Positions 12,261 to 25,240 of a stretch of 64,000 nt of DNA are shown piece by piece; the stretch's first letter is position 1, and each line of letters starts with the position of its first letter. The notes beneath the pieces are model-generated. The model worked only from the letters and a program-made list of their open reading frames with translations, did not search any database and was not told where the DNA came from. A program made the position numbers and the translations under genes. Origin of the DNA: Atherix ibis (Eukaryota > Arthropoda > Insecta > Diptera > Athericidae); NCBI GenBank assembly GCA_958298945.1, contig OY282610.1, forward strand, positions 21,538,233-21,602,232. Reading direction: 5' to 3'.

Positions 12261-12283
12261 GCGGCAGGCGGTTATGCTGCCGC
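12261..12283. other. GC-rich hairpin in an AT-rich setting
   Basis: GCGGCAG at 12261-12267 pairs with CTGCCGC at 12277-12283 around a 9-base loop. It stands out against the surrounding A/T. No RNA gene family is recognised. Confidence 0.4.
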
Positions 12284-12449
12284 TTGTGGCGTTCAATATA
12301 TAAAATCGTCTTTTACCAAAAGCCATAATAGCTGCATGTGTATTTTTTGGATAATTGTTTTATGTTGCTGGAAATTTTTTCAAAATAAATACAAAAAATA
12401 TTTAGAATTTTTCTTATTTTGCAAAAATGAAAATTTAAATAAAAATTCG

Positions 12450-12504
12450 ATTACGCGGCAGAGCGGTTGGAGTCCACGATTACGCGGCAGAGCAGTTCTT
12501 ATCG
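12450..12504. repeat. Short direct repeat CGATTACGCGGCAGAGC
   Basis: Two copies of CGATTACGCGGCAGAGC(G/A)GTT, about 30 bp apart. The first is followed by GGAGTCCA, the second by CTTATCGC. It shares the CGCGGCAG core with the nearby hairpin at 12261. Origin unknown. Confidence 0.6.
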
Positions 12505-12837
12505 CATCAAAAAAAAAACCACTTTTTTTTTAAATAATAAAACTTAAAATGTTTATTTTTGCAGATATTTTTTCCTATAATATTTGACTGCAAAAAAAAA
12601 CACAACTTTTAGTATTATTTTAATGAAAACGAAAACAAAATGTCATTTTTATTTTGGAAAACTGAAAAATATTACACAAAAACTATTTTAGAAACTTTCT
12701 AATTAATTAATGAAATTTTTTCAATAAGTGAATAGAAATTTTTGATAGAAAATATTAATATATATTTATTGAGCACGATTTATCATTTAATTAGTTGACC
12801 TAATTTTCAGCATCGATTAATATTATTCGAGAATTAA

Positions 12838-12840
<3 letters not shown>

Positions 12841-12871
<31 letters not shown>
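12841..12871. repeat. (AAT)n microsatellite
   Basis: About ten AAT triplets. Confidence 0.95.
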
Positions 12872-12874
<3 letters not shown>

Positions 12875-14214
12875 GCGGAGACTATTATCTTCGTAAGATG
12901 GAAAGAGAATGTAAAGAATTTTTTTTTCCTTATTATGCTCGTATGTATATTGAGATGGCCACACCCAGGCTGTATAAAAAAAACATCGCATTTTCGAGAA
13001 CATCGCAATCAAACAACTAGTCATTGAGAGTCAGTTGAATGTTCATTTTTCGGATTCCGATTAGTTTTAGCTGAAATTGTCGAAGAGCCCGATTTGAGGT
13101 CATGTAGTTTTTCGAATTGATTTTTTTCCTCTGTAGTGGATCTCTTCGATTACATGCGAAGACAACTGTCCGAAACCCCTTTTTTTCATGTTCCCTACGC
13201 AGGCTTATCATCACACACTTATTGGATTCTTTCTATTCCGCCCAATCTATCGCCTCTTTTGTAATTCTTTAATCTTTTTTTTTTTTATGGATATATTAAG
13301 AATTTCATAAATATGGTGTGGACGATTGATGGGAAAATGGCTTTTATTACGATGACTAAGAAAATTAATTTTTTCGATGTTTCTGCTATGCGTCAATTTA
13401 GAGACGAGATTCATTTCTTATAAACGTTTATGCTATTGTTGCAGGATGATTTAATAATCAATTTTAATGTTCGTATCAAAAATTAGCTAATTGACTGTTT
13501 TAGTAAGCATGAAATTATATCTAAAATAAAAAAAAATTAGATCATTTTTATTTAATAAAACAAAAGATTTCGTAACAATTTTGTTCTATCGTTTATTTTT
13601 CAAAGAACTCGGATGAATATTTTCAATTATTAAAGCAACACACACAATTTAAGATATCATATTTGATAGTGGAGAGGATAATAAAGTGGAACAGTTTCAA
13701 TTAAAATGTGTCAACGTTCATCATTCCATCATCATTGTAGGCTATATCTTTTTGAGAATATTAGAACAGTTTGCCATCATTAATTATTTTTGTCAAGAAG
13801 TTTTCTTTTGTAATATTCTTCAAAAATTTTCTTTTAAAGATGATATTTTCCTTAGATACGAATATTCTTAAAAACTATGGTATGTATGGTGATCAATAGA
13901 AAATAAAATTAATAATAGAATTTTATTAATTAATTGAGAAATTTTCAAATAAAAAAATTAGATCTTAATAATGAAAAATCTTTCTGTTAATTTTCTATAA
14001 TTACTTAGAAAAAAACTTAAGAAACAATTTTTCTTAAAGTTCTAAATTGAAAAAAAAAGTGAAATATTTTACACAACAATCAATCTAAATTTTTAGTACA
14101 TTATAAATAAATAATATTTTCCTAATATTTTTAGTACTAATTTCAATTTTACATAAAAAAAACTACTACAATTCTGTGTAAAGTGCTAAATTTTGAATGA
14201 ATTATTTTCAGAAA

Positions 14215-14835
14215 TTTCCATTCACTATGAAATGTCATATATTTTTAGTACTATTAAGTACACAGTCTTTTGAGTCCTTAAAAATTAAAAAAAAATCGTA
14301 TCTTAAATTTGAACAATAATTTTTTGGATAAAAATGTGAGAAAATGAATATTTTGTCATTTTCAATTTTTAGTACTCGTGATTTTGAATTTTTAGTACTA
14401 CTAATCTTTAATTTAGCACTTGGTATCTAGATTTTTTAGTACTGACGATCAAGAATGTCTAGTTATTGCGGTCTTGACTTTTACTTACTTGCAGTCTTCA
14501 ATTTTTCAATACTTGCGATTTTGATTTTTTAGTACTTGTCATTTTTAATTTTTAGTACTTGCAATTTCCAGTTTTTAGTACTTGTAATTTTGATTTTTTT
14601 AGTACTGGGCATCTAGATTTTTTGGTAATGAGGTTCGAGAATTTCTAGTCCTTGCGGTCTTGACTTTTACTTACTTGCACTCTTCAATTTTTAAGCGCTT
14701 GTGATCTTGACTTTTTAGTACTTGTAATTTTGATCTTTTGGTAATTGTGATTTTGTTTTTTAGTACTTGTGATTTTAATTTTTTAGTACTTGCCATTTTC
14801 AATTTTTAGTACTTGCGATTATGTTTTTTTTAGTA
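14215..14835. repeat. Minisatellite with TTTTTAGTACTTG(C/T)GATTTTGA unit
   Basis: The phrase TTTTTAGTACTTG recurs roughly every 25-35 bp, with spacers such as CGATTTTGA, CCATTTTCAA or GCATCTAGA. Copies are irregular and diverged. The core AGTACT is its own reverse complement. The same array family resumes at 15.26 and 17.76 kb. Confidence 0.8.
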
Positions 14836-15264
14836 AAGTATTCCAAATTGATCGACCAGTTTTTTTGTGAATTAAAAAAATCCATCGTTTTTTTCTAATA
14901 AAATGTTTCCTAGCAAAAGAAACAATTATTTTAAATAGTATTTTTTAAATATAATAATCAAAATTTTCTCACTATTTATTACTATTAAAATACATGATTT
15001 AGATTGAATATGGAATTTTTTTTTGTCTGACACAAAATAGATCCATTAAAATATTTAGCATATGCAAATTTTGTATGCTAATTAAATTAGGATTCTGATA
15101 TTAAATCTGCGAGAAAAATATTCTCCAATAATTTGTTTTTACATAATCATATTAACACCTAATAATATGTTATATAAAAAAAGGGAATACTATCAATAGT
15201 CAATTATGGAAAAGAATCTTTTTTTTTGAATTATTTTGTTTAAAAAAAAAAAAAAAAATATATT

Positions 15265-15610
15265 TAGTACTATTTAGTACAATCTTTTGAGTTCAAACAA
15301 ATTTAAAAAAGAAAAAACAAAAATCGTATCTAAAATTTGATCAATAATTTTTTTTTGAAAGAAATCATGAGAAAATAAATATTTTGTCATTTTCAATTTT
15401 TAGTACTCGTGATTTTGAATTTTAAGTACTACTGATCTTTAATTTAGCATTTCCTATCTAGAATTTTTTAGCACTGACGATCTAAAAATTTTTGAATTTT
15501 TAAACGCTTGTGATTTTGATTTTTTAGTACTTGCGATTTTGATTGTTTAGTACTTGTTATTTTGATATTTTAGTACTTGGCTCTAGATCTTTTAGTAATG
15601 ACGTTTATTG
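15265..15610. repeat. Second block of the TTTAGTACTTG minisatellite
   Basis: Same unit as the block at 14.2-14.8 kb. The start of this block (TATTTAGTACTATTTAGTACA, then TCGTATCTAAAATTTGA) parallels the start of the previous one (AGTACACAGTCTTTTGAGTCC, then TCGTATCTTAAATTTGA). The two blocks are therefore copies of one larger unit. Confidence 0.75.
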
Positions 15611-17755
15611 TGGTCATTGTGGTCTTGACTTTGAAAGATGTTTTCAAAAGAAAAAAATTACTTTAAAAAAAAATGACAATAACAAGCTGATCTGTTCTTT
15701 TTTAATTGAAATTTAATTAAATTTAAAGGGACCAACAAAAAAGAAAATACCTTACAGAAAGAGCAAAAATGAGCAAACGCAACCATGGAGATTAGAAAAA
15801 AGTGCTGCTATTTTGGGTTAATTAGTTGCACTTTTTTAAATGTTTATCAATGAACTCGTATAAGATTTTAATTTATTATGAATTTTATTGTGAGAATGGA
15901 AAAAAAATTATTCAAAAAAAATTAGGGTGTTTTTTAAAAATTGAGATTGGAAAAAATTATTTCTCTTAAAAATCATTTAACTTTCCCACAAGTTTTATTA
16001 ATATTTTTCTTCTCTTTTCCATTTTCAGATATTTTGACAAAAAAAAAAGTTTTAAAAATTAAATTAAAAGAAAAAAAAATACATTGACGAGAAAGGAAGG
16101 GTGGAATTTTTTTTCCACAAAAGTGGTAAGTAAATGGTTTTTTTTTTCAATAAAAAAAACAGTTATTGTATACCCAAAAAAAAAATATAAAAAAAAAATC
16201 GCAAATAATTTGAAAATAAAAAATTTAAGAGTTAAAAAATGTTTAAAAGAAAATTAATTATGAGCAATGAAAATGAAATTTAATAAAACTCTTGGGAAAT
16301 TTCCCCTTAATGGGTGGAATCTTCTAAGGCTTATGACATTTTCTTTGCCAAAAAAAAAAAATCAAAAACAAAATACTACAAAAAAAGCTAAAAGTTATAC
16401 GAAAAAAAAAATAAGGTCAATTGGAAAATTTCCGACTCCAATCGAAATGAATTTTGAACTTTAAAAACAAGCTTTATTCGAACTAGTTAATTTTTTCTGA
16501 TAACAAATTGATAAAAAGCAAACTAAGTAGCAGTAATAAAATTATGCAATCGTTCGTTTATTTTTATTATATTGGAGAAAACAAAAAAAACTCTATTGTA
16601 AAAAAGCAAAACCAAAAACCAAAATGAAATTTAACGAAAATAATAAATAGACTGGCTGGCTGGCTATCTTTCGAGTTAACCTGTGCCCCCCCCCCCCTCT
16701 CCTCTTCACTCCTTAGAACATTTATTTTCCACAATTTTTATATTCACTGATTAATTTTGACCATACCTGTACACATACATTCTCTCTCCTCCACTTACTC
16801 TTTCTTCTATCAATCTATCTGTCTTTGTCGACTCATAAAATTTCAAATTTGACTGCAATAAACCAACCTTGAGCTGATATCATTTTTGCTCCCCGCACAA
16901 CATCTCCTCTGACAATATTTTCATTTCGAGTACAGTTTACCGCTCGTTACGCTCTGCCGTTTTCTATAAAAACTATTTCATAATCACCCACACAAATAAA
17001 TGCGCTGAAGTCGAATCTTCTATGTAGATGGTGTGACGATCGGTCGCTGGATTGTGTTTTGCGGTTACAACAACCAATAACAACAGCAACAAAAAAAAAA
17101 AACACACACACACAACAAAAAAACGCACGTTGACCCAAACCCAAACGAATGCGCTTATATAATCGTGGGGGCAACTTATGGCCCGAGCCAACGCCTTGAA
17201 AATGATTCCATTGGCGGCGGTGAATCATGCAAACATTCTCCGAATCGTCTCCAATATTTATCAAATATAGAATATCATATATAAAAAAAAAACAAATTAA
17301 AAATAATTTTCAGTTAAGAAATTATGGTGGGGAAAAGACACTTCTTTGTATTTTTTATCTTTTTTCCTCTTTTTATTTTAAAAATATAAATTTTTATTGT
17401 AGACATTTTTCTTTTGTTATTTAAGAAAAAGAAATTATTTTTCTTGTTTTTTTTCTTTTTTTCTGTTACTTTTTTATTTCTTAAGGTATAAATTTCGAAG
17501 GGAGGCACAATCGGATTATCACAAGATTATTTTTTCAACAAAATTTCATTTTTTTTTTTATAAAAAAGTTGGACTTTTTGGTAGTGGGAGATTTTTAATA
17601 TTCCTTTACCATAAATGCAACATAAAACAATTATAACAATTGATTTGGTGACATTTTTCCGATCGTTATAAAGTCTTTCATAATTCTAGAATTTCCTTAA
17701 ATGTATACATGCTAGCATATATTATTATAAGAAAAGCATTGCCAACCTTTATTCG
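15611..17755. other. AT-rich DNA with a poly-C run and one promoter-like island
   Basis: No supported gene. A run of twelve C lies at about 16686-16697. A mixed-composition island spans about 16860-17230. A (CA)n tract lies near 17104-17114. Confidence 0.45.
17156..17162 (+). promoter_or_regulatory. TATA-box-like TATATAA in a GC-richer island
   Basis: TATATAA sits between GAATGCGCT and TCGTGGGGGCAACTTATGGC, in one of the few mixed-composition islands upstream of beta-Spec. No downstream ORF or 5' exon can be tied to it, so this may be chance. Confidence 0.2.
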
Positions 17756-18660
17756 GTACTAAAGAATTTTTTTCATAATTTCCTTGTGATTTCAATTTTT
17801 TAGTACTTGCCATTTTACTAATTTTTTCATTTTTAGTACTTGTGATTTTGATTTTTTAGTTCTTGCGATATTGTGTATTAATACTTACCATTTTCAGTTT
17901 TCAATAATTTGTAATTTTGATCTTTTGGTAATTGTGATTTTGATTCTTTAGTACTTGCCATTCTCAATTTTTAGTACTTGTGATTTTGATTATTTAGTAC
18001 TTGGCATCTAGATCTTTTTAGTACTTGCGATATTGTGTTTTAGTACTTATCATTTTCAGTTTTCAATAATTTGTAATTTTGATCTTTTGGTAAATGTGAT
18101 TTTGTTTTTTCGTATTTGCTATTTTAAATTTTTAGTACTTGCCATTTTCAGTTTTCAATAATTTGTAATTTTGATCTTTTGGTAATTGTGCTTTTGATTC
18201 TTTATTACTTTCCATTTTCAATTTTTAGTACTTGCGATTTTGAATTTTTAGTACTTGGCATCTAAATTTGTTGGTACTGACGTTCGAGAATTTTTAGTCC
18301 TTGCGATCTTGACTTCTACTTACTTGCAGTCTTCAATTTTTTAAGCGCTTGTGATTTTGATTTTTTTAGTACTTGCGATATTGTGTTTTAGTACTTATCA
18401 TTTTCAGTTTTCAATAATTTGTAATTTGGATCTTTTGGTAAATTTGATTTTGTTTTTTCGTATTTGCTATTTTAAATTTTTAGTACTTGTCATTTTCAGT
18501 TTTTTAGTACTTGTGATTTTGATCTTTTGCTATTTGTGATTTTGTTGTTTTAGTATTTGCGATTATGTTTTTTTAGTACTTGCCATTTTCAATTTTTAGT
18601 ACTTGTGATTTTGATTTTTTAGTACTTGGTATCTAGATCTTTTGGTCTAGATGCCAAGAT
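17756..18660. repeat. Third and longest block of the TTTAGTACTTG minisatellite, closed by an inverted copy
   Basis: About thirty diverged copies of TTTTTAGTACTTG plus spacers (GATTTTGAT, CCATTTTCAGTTTTCAATAA, TTTGGTAATTGTGA). A longer unit of roughly 280 bp is partly repeated inside it. The block ends with an inverted pair: CTTGGTATCTAGAT at 18625-18638 against CTAGATGCCAAG at 18647-18658. Confidence 0.8.
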
Positions 18661-21487
18661 CCAACCTTTATTGGATGGTGGGGAGGGGGATGTCGTATTT
18701 TTCTATTTTGTTCAGAAATTAAATGAAAAAAAACGATATTATTCCGAATTGTCCAATATTTATTTATAATAAAACTAAAAAATTTCGTGGTATATTTTTT
18801 TGAAAAAAAGAAAAAAAAATTGTATAGAAAAATAAATTTTGAAAAAAAACTTCAAATTATGTACAGTGCAAAAGTGTTTGTTTTTTTTTATAATAAGTTA
18901 ATTTTAAAACAATTGCATTTAAAATATTAATTTTTAATTTTTAAACCAATAAGTTATATTTAAAAAAATACTTTTCATTGGGTGTAAAAATAAATAGTAA
19001 CTGAAATTATTAATTAAATAGAAAAGGGGAGATAAAAATTAAAGAGAAAGAAAAAAATCTTGCTCCATTGCGAGTCGGTAATTACACATAAAAAATTATT
19101 GCTTTAGTTTGAATACGTCGATAATGCAGTACCGCATTATTCTCAATACAATTCCGACAGAAAGGCGTCAACTTAATCAATTAAATACAATTGCAATAAT
19201 AATTTTTTTTTGTATTTATTATTGATATAATATCAACTATTTTTTTTTCATTCAATTTTTTTTAAATATTTAGTCTTTACTAAATTTATTTCTATTTCAA
19301 TTTAAATTGTCGACAATAAAAACAGTCAGAGTCTTGTGCATTCGTATAAGATTTTGACAGTATGACAACATGGAGTTTTCAGTTGCAATTTTCAGAGAGT
19401 GTTCCTACTCAACATTGAAGTACAGAATGAGAAAATTTTAAGAGTGAGAAATTGTGAGCGCTTTTGCGAATTAAGAGAACATAAATTGGTGGGTTATGTT
19501 GAAGAGAAGCAATTTAAAAGTTGTTGTGCTCTTCTGGAGGAGAACAAACTCACGGAGAGATAGATGAGTTTAATCACAGAATGTCCAGTTGAATTGGCAA
19601 AGGTTGGGTCCGAGAATAACAGAGAGTAAAAGAAACAGAACCGCATAATAGAAAGGGACAAATCGATCTGATCAGACTGACTATGCGCAACTTGTCTCGG
19701 AGGGTTAGTTAATTCTCTCTCTCTTCGGTTTTTTGTTGTTTTTTTTTTTTTTTTTTGCATGGACTTATGTAAATTTTCCACATCTAATTATGTAAAGAAG
19801 AATCTATGAAAAAGGGGAGCTTGCTGGTGTGTATATGTATTGTACGATTGAAAAAGAGGGAAGCGTTAAAAATGGCATTCGTGGTTGAACATTACACGTT
19901 ATAAGGCCGTTGCGGAATTTTCAATTTCTTAAATCGCCTCGAAAAATCAAGAACAGACAAATTTTAGAATAATCCATATTAATAAAAAGTGTGTGCGGGT
20001 GTGTGGTGACAAGAAAAACGCACGCGTGCGTCAAACAGAGATAGTTGGTGTTATATGTGCGTGTGTGTTAAATAAAACGGAAAGAATTAAAAATAAAAGG
20101 AAAAAAAGTTAAGATTTTTTTTTTTTGGTTTGTTTTTGTTTGTTTTTGGTTGTGCTCTTGTTTTTGTTGTTGTTGTTATTGTTGCTGCCGCTACTGATAT
20201 TGGATTTATTGTAGTATTTTTAAAAGGGGGGTTCGGCCAAGCAAAAGGGTAGTTATGCTTATGTGAAAACTGTTAAATAAACGAAAGTTCAATAGGGAAA
20301 AATTTGTTGATTTGTCTCATTTTTTCCATAATTTGTTGGAATTAAATAAAGAATTTTCGTGTTGCTTTTTTTTTTTTAATGATAAATTTCTACGCAAGAT
20401 GAATAATTTTATGAAATGTGAAAATTTTTCCGCGTAGAAACAGACACACACACACATTCACCTAGTATTGTGAGTTAGTGTTTCATAATATTTATCTACA
20501 ATTATGTCGGTATAAAAAAAAATTTAGTGAAATGTGCGAAAAAAAATTTCCTTTGCAATTTTTAGAACTATTTCTCTTGTGAATAATTTCGGAAATTCAA
20601 ATGTGTTTTAGGGTAAAAAATATTTCGCTCAAAAATTAATGAGTTATCGTTTGGTGGAGAAAAAAACGAAATTGTTAGTTACAGTGCCTTTTTTTTCCTA
20701 ATCATATTAAAAAAAATAGGGTAATCCTTTTATCGTTAATTAAATATGGAAAAGCTTTTAAATTAACCGAACAAAGAATGAGAAAAAGAATTAAAATTTT
20801 ACCTTGTCAGCGTGTTGTATTTATTCTTGCTGTGCAATTAATTAGAAATTACTAAAAGGAGATTATCGATTTTATTAATTAATTTCGAATTTGCAAATTA
20901 TTTGTGCAAAAAAAACAAAAAAAAATCCTATTATAAAAATTGTGGCTGAGATTCTTTTTTAAAAAATAAACTATTTGGAAAAAAAAACTAAAAATACGTG
21001 CAAGAAAAAATAATCAACAGGACCTGCATACGAGGATTTCTCCAAACTGACTGACATTGATTGATATTGTAAGCATACCACCCGTCTCCACTGCCCCTCT
21101 CTCCACCGAAAAAAAAAACTTGAACTTAAATTTACCGAAACTTATTTTTTAATCCTTTTCATTTATTTAAATTTATTATAATTAATTCTTTTTTTACTAT
21201 AACAAAAAGAAAAAAACGTACACCCATAAAATAAGAATCAGGAAAAAAATTCAAATTCAATTAGAATGGCTCTGAAATTAGCAAATATTTACTTTTATGG
21301 TGAAAATTGTGAATTTTCTATGGCTTTAAGAACAGCGTCTCTCAAAGTATACTCCACTTGTTTTAGAATTTTATTCATTAAAATGATTTTTTTTGTTGTT
21401 GAATTTACAAAAGTTTTTTTAGTTTTTATTTTTTAAATGTTTTTTTCTTTTAAATTTTTTTTTCATTTTGTGCTAAACGATTATTAG
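18661..21487. other. AT-rich DNA around a possible regulatory or untranslated island
   Basis: No supported coding gene. The central part (19.3-20.3 kb) has a different texture and is listed separately. The rest is A/T-rich with homopolymer runs and a short (CA)n tract near 20440-20456. Confidence 0.45.
19330..20290 (+). promoter_or_regulatory. Candidate promoter or 5' untranslated exon region (unproven)
   Basis: This region has insect 5'-leader-like features: GAGA-type CTCTCTCTCT on the + strand near 19714, (GT)-rich and GCACGCGTGCG sequences near 19990-20070, (GTT)n near 20165, and an initiator-like TTTTCAGTTGC near 19377. beta-Spec translation starts about 21 kb downstream after a splice acceptor, so an upstream non-coding exon must exist somewhere. 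This is one candidate place. No splice donor could be assigned with confidence. Confidence 0.2.
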
Positions 21488-22870
21488 TAAAAGGACAAAT
21501 TCCAAGAAAGAAAAAAGCACAAAATTTATAAAATATTGAATTTTACTAACCAATTATCCTCAGAACCTATTAAGAACTATAAAAAATATGAGACTAAAAG
21601 TGTCCCTGCTACTTGCCCAATTTGGACTAAATGTTCCGTAAACCATTGGTAGTAAAAGGACAAACTTCAAGAAAGAGAAAGGCACAAAATTTATAAAATA
21701 TTGAATTTTACTAACCAATTATCCTCAGAACCTATTAAGAACTATAAAAAATATGAGACTAAAAGTGTCCCTGCTACTTGCCCAATTTGGACTAAATGTT
21801 CCGTAAACCATTGGTAGTAAAAGGACAAACTTCAAGAAAGAGAAAGGCACAAAATTTATAAAATATTGAATTTTACTAACCAATTAGCCACAGAACCTAT
21901 TAAGAACTATAAAAAAAATGAGACTAAAAGTGTCCCTGCTCCTTTGCCAATTTGGACTAAACATTACCGAAACGATTGACAATAAAATGAAAATTTTTAT
22001 GAAATGGAAAATAGTAAATTTATAAAATAATCAATTTTACTAACCAATTATCCTCAGAACCTATTAAGAACTATAAAAAATATTAGGCTAAAAGTGTCCC
22101 TGCTCCTTTGCCAATTTGGACTAAATGTTACCGAAACGATTGACAATAAAATGAAAATACTGATGAAATGGAAAATAATAAATTTATAAAATATTGAATT
22201 TTACTAACCAATTATCCTCAGTAACTATTAAGAACTATAAAAAATATGAGACTAAAAGTGTCCCTGCTACTTGCCCAATTTGGACTAAATGTTCCGTAAA
22301 CCATTGGTAGTAAAAGGACAAACTTCAAGAAAGAGAAAGGCACAAAATTTACAAAATATTGAATTTTACTAACCAATTATCCTCAGTAACTATTAAGAAC
22401 TATAAAAAATATGAGACTAAAAGTGTCCCTGCTACTTGCCCAATTTGGACTAAATCTTCCGTAAACCATTGGTAGAAAAAGGACAAACTTCAAGAAAGAG
22501 AAAGGCACAAAATTTATAAAATATTGAATTTTACTAACCAATTAGCCACAGAACCTATTAAGAACTATAAAAAATATGAGACTAAAAGTGTCTCCGCTCC
22601 TTTGCCAATTTGGACTAAATGTTACCGAAACGATTGACAATAAAATGAAAATTTTGATGAAAGGAAAAATGGTAAATTTATAAAATATTGAATTTTACTA
22701 ACCAACTATCTTCAGAACCTATTAAGAACTATAAAAACAATGAGACTAAAAGTGTCCCTGCTTCTTTTCCAATTTGGACTAAACATTACCAAAACGATTG
22801 ACAATAAAATGACAATTTTTATGAAAGGGAAAAGCACAAAATTTTTAAAATTAAATCGAATTTACTAAAT
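21488..22870. repeat. Tandem array, 165 bp unit, about eight copies
   Basis: TTTTACTAACCAATTA recurs at about 21541, 21706, 21871, 22035, 22199, 22364, 22529 and 22693, a spacing of 164-166 bp. A ninth degenerate copy follows. Units also share AACCTATTAAGAACTATAAA, GACTAAAAGTGTCCCTGCT and CCAATTTGGACTAAA. At least two unit types alternate irregularly, one with AAACCATTGGTAGTAAAAGG and one with GAAACGATTGACAATAAAAT. No coding signal. Confidence 0.95.
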
Positions 22871-23039
22871 AATCCTTTTCAGATCCAATTTATTGAGCTA
22901 AAAATGTGACGCTTCTCGTTTCAAGGTCAAAAAAAATTTAGTTTTTTTTTTTGGTGTTGGAAAATTTTCACATTTTGAGAACAAGCAAAATTTTTTTTTG
23001 ATATCCCTACCAGAGGGGGTACGGGCTAGGGCATGTTCT

Positions 23040-23340
23040 ACTCTTTCTCATATATTCTCCATAACCTTTCGCAAAATTTTCAGATATTTTGGTCTCGATT
23101 TCATTGCGAATATTGTTCTTTAATTGGGAGATGGTTCTTGGCTTTTTCACGTACACTCTTTCTTTCGAATATCCCCAACCTAGAGATCGTCTCTGCGCTA
23201 AATAGTACGTTTGCCATAGATATCATTTAACAGAGCCACTGAGTCCCTTGTTGGATGTGTTGTGGCTCTATCTTGTTAGAACCATAGGGTGGAGTGGTTA
23301 TTCTACAGCTGGCCTTGAAAATTTTTGCAACATCGTCCAC
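23040..23340 (-). pseudogene. Decayed Tc1/mariner transposase fragment, DD41D-like
   Basis: On the minus strand one frame reads F*QDRATTHPTRDSVALL and NDIYGKRTI*RRDD. This fits the WFQQDGATxHTARxxVxLL...R(V/T)ISR catalytic region. After a frameshift comes VYVKKPRTISQLKNNIRNEI, which fits the segment downstream of the third catalytic residue. The PPRSCDLTPLDYFLWG part between is lost. Stops and frameshifts make it non-functional. Terminal repeats were not found. It resembles the better-preserved relics at 36.3-37.3 and 48.5-49.5 kb. Confidence 0.6.
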
Positions 23341-25240
23341 TATTGGGCACTACTATTGATGGAAACTGCGATTAAAAACAATTAACATAAAAAAGTTACA
23401 AGAAATTCGAACCATGTTCATTTAGCGCATTAGCATTTTCGAAAATCTAGCCTTCGTCTTCGAACTATTGTGTATTATCGAAAAATTTCCCTTTTCATAA
23501 TAAAAATATTTAAATAAAATCTTATAAAAATAAAAGTTTTTGCATTTTTTTTTAGAAGCTAGAAAAATATCAAAATTAAGCATAAAAAAATGCGTTTTTT
23601 CTTCCCTTTTTCGATTTGTACGAGTCCATTTATCAAACACATGGACAAACTGGGGTTGGTGGAGCTGTAGTGTATGTATGCGAACGAAGGGTGAATAAGG
23701 GCGGAAATTATAAAGATTTCGGCTAGTTGGCATTGAGAAGAGGGTGTGCATTAATATGCCCATGACCGAATACTGCTAAATCACTTATGAAATTGGTTCC
23801 GAATCGTATATAATTTTTTCGATTGGAATTGTTGGCGCCATCCTTCACAGGATATAATATATTATTTATAAAAAAGAAATCGATTTCCAATCTAATATTA
23901 ATAATTATTGGTTAAGGACACTCTCCCCTCTTTGGGTAGTAAAACCAGAAAATGAATAGACCTGAAAAAGAAGGAGACGTGAAGGGGACAGGAGCGATCG
24001 GCTTTAGTGAAAAAGGATACTATTTTTTGATGGTTATTCTCGACTGTTCTGTATTTGCTTTTCTGTCCAAAATTTTCTATTTATTTTTATTCAATTCGAT
24101 AAAGTTTGCCTTTCTTAGTAGTTTTCCCTGATGTTGTTAGAAATCGATTTTCTATAAATAATTTCCCATTAAAATAGGTCAAACGCAAATTAGGCTTTTA
24201 TTTGGAAGACATTCCGCTTGAGATTGTTGCTAACTTTTTTGTGTTTGTTGAAATATTTTCTTTTTTACATGGAATTTTAAAATTTTTTAATGGTCAACAC
24301 CAAACTTTTGCCATTGAAAAGAATCAAAAATCTTCATTAGCAATGGTCGAGTGGTGGTCCGTCTGCTTTTGTTTACAAATAATTTTAATCGAAATAATAA
24401 GATTTGCTTAAAAGCACGTTCTATTATAGAAATGCATATTATTATGTCTATAAGACGGCAATAAGAACTACGGTAAAATGACTTTACTGCCATTTATTGC
24501 GAAATTGTTATTTTTCAAACAAAAATTATATATGGTTTTTTTATTGTTTTTTTTTTTTTTTGATGAAAAATTGACTTAACACAAATTGTTTTTCAAAAAA
24601 ATTCTCAGACAGCAAAATAATTTTTGTTCAATTTTACTCAATTAAAAATTGCATGGATTTATGTAGAAATACACCCACTTATGAGAATATGAAGTGCTCC
24701 CAATGTATTTTTTCCCCCTTTTCAATAAAGACTTTTAAGGTAAGAGTCCTTAACGGAATCGTGTCATATCAGCATCATCGAAGTTTTATCCGTTTTACTG
24801 ACAATCCTGCAATTAAAAATACCTGAAGTATTGTGTGTGCTTTACAACCCCTTCGATAATTTTTTGTTTTATTGAAAAACATTTCCAATAAAGACAAAGG
24901 AATCCTTCAAAAGTGAAAAGACAAAAATTTTAACTAAACAATTTCCCGGCAGATGTAGTAACAAGCAGTTCTTCACTTAGAAAGTAGAGTAGCCGATTTT
25001 TTTTTCTACAACAAAGTTAGTTTTGCTATTACAATATATTTTTGTGTAACGGAAGTCACTTGCTTATAGAGCATCCTTTGGAAAAAAAAGAAGTTAAAAT
25101 AGCATCAGATTTCGAGGACTTTCTTTTTCACCTGGACTATAAAGCTGTGGATGACCTGAGTAGTGGAGTTATTGTTCACTTTTTATGTCGAGGATCGCTG
25201 GAAGTTTTGTTATTTTTTTAAATTTTTTTTTAGAATTTTT
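23341..25240. other. AT-rich DNA, no supported gene
   Basis: Contains reverse and forward ORFs of 69-113 codons without recognisable similarity, domain or codon character. Nothing more can be said from sequence. Confidence 0.4.

Larger units (their letters stand above)
11123..14214. other. AT-rich DNA, no supported gene
   Basis: Mostly A/T-rich with simple repeats. Small points of interest are listed separately: (AAT)n tracts, a GC-rich hairpin near 12261 and a 30 bp direct repeat near 12452. A more complex island at about 12880-13250 has a 65-codon reverse ORF but no recognised product. Confidence 0.45.

Noticed and set aside
13017..13214. 65-codon reverse ORF in a mixed-composition island
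   Set aside because: Basic, short, no recognisable similarity, no supporting splice or neighbour context.
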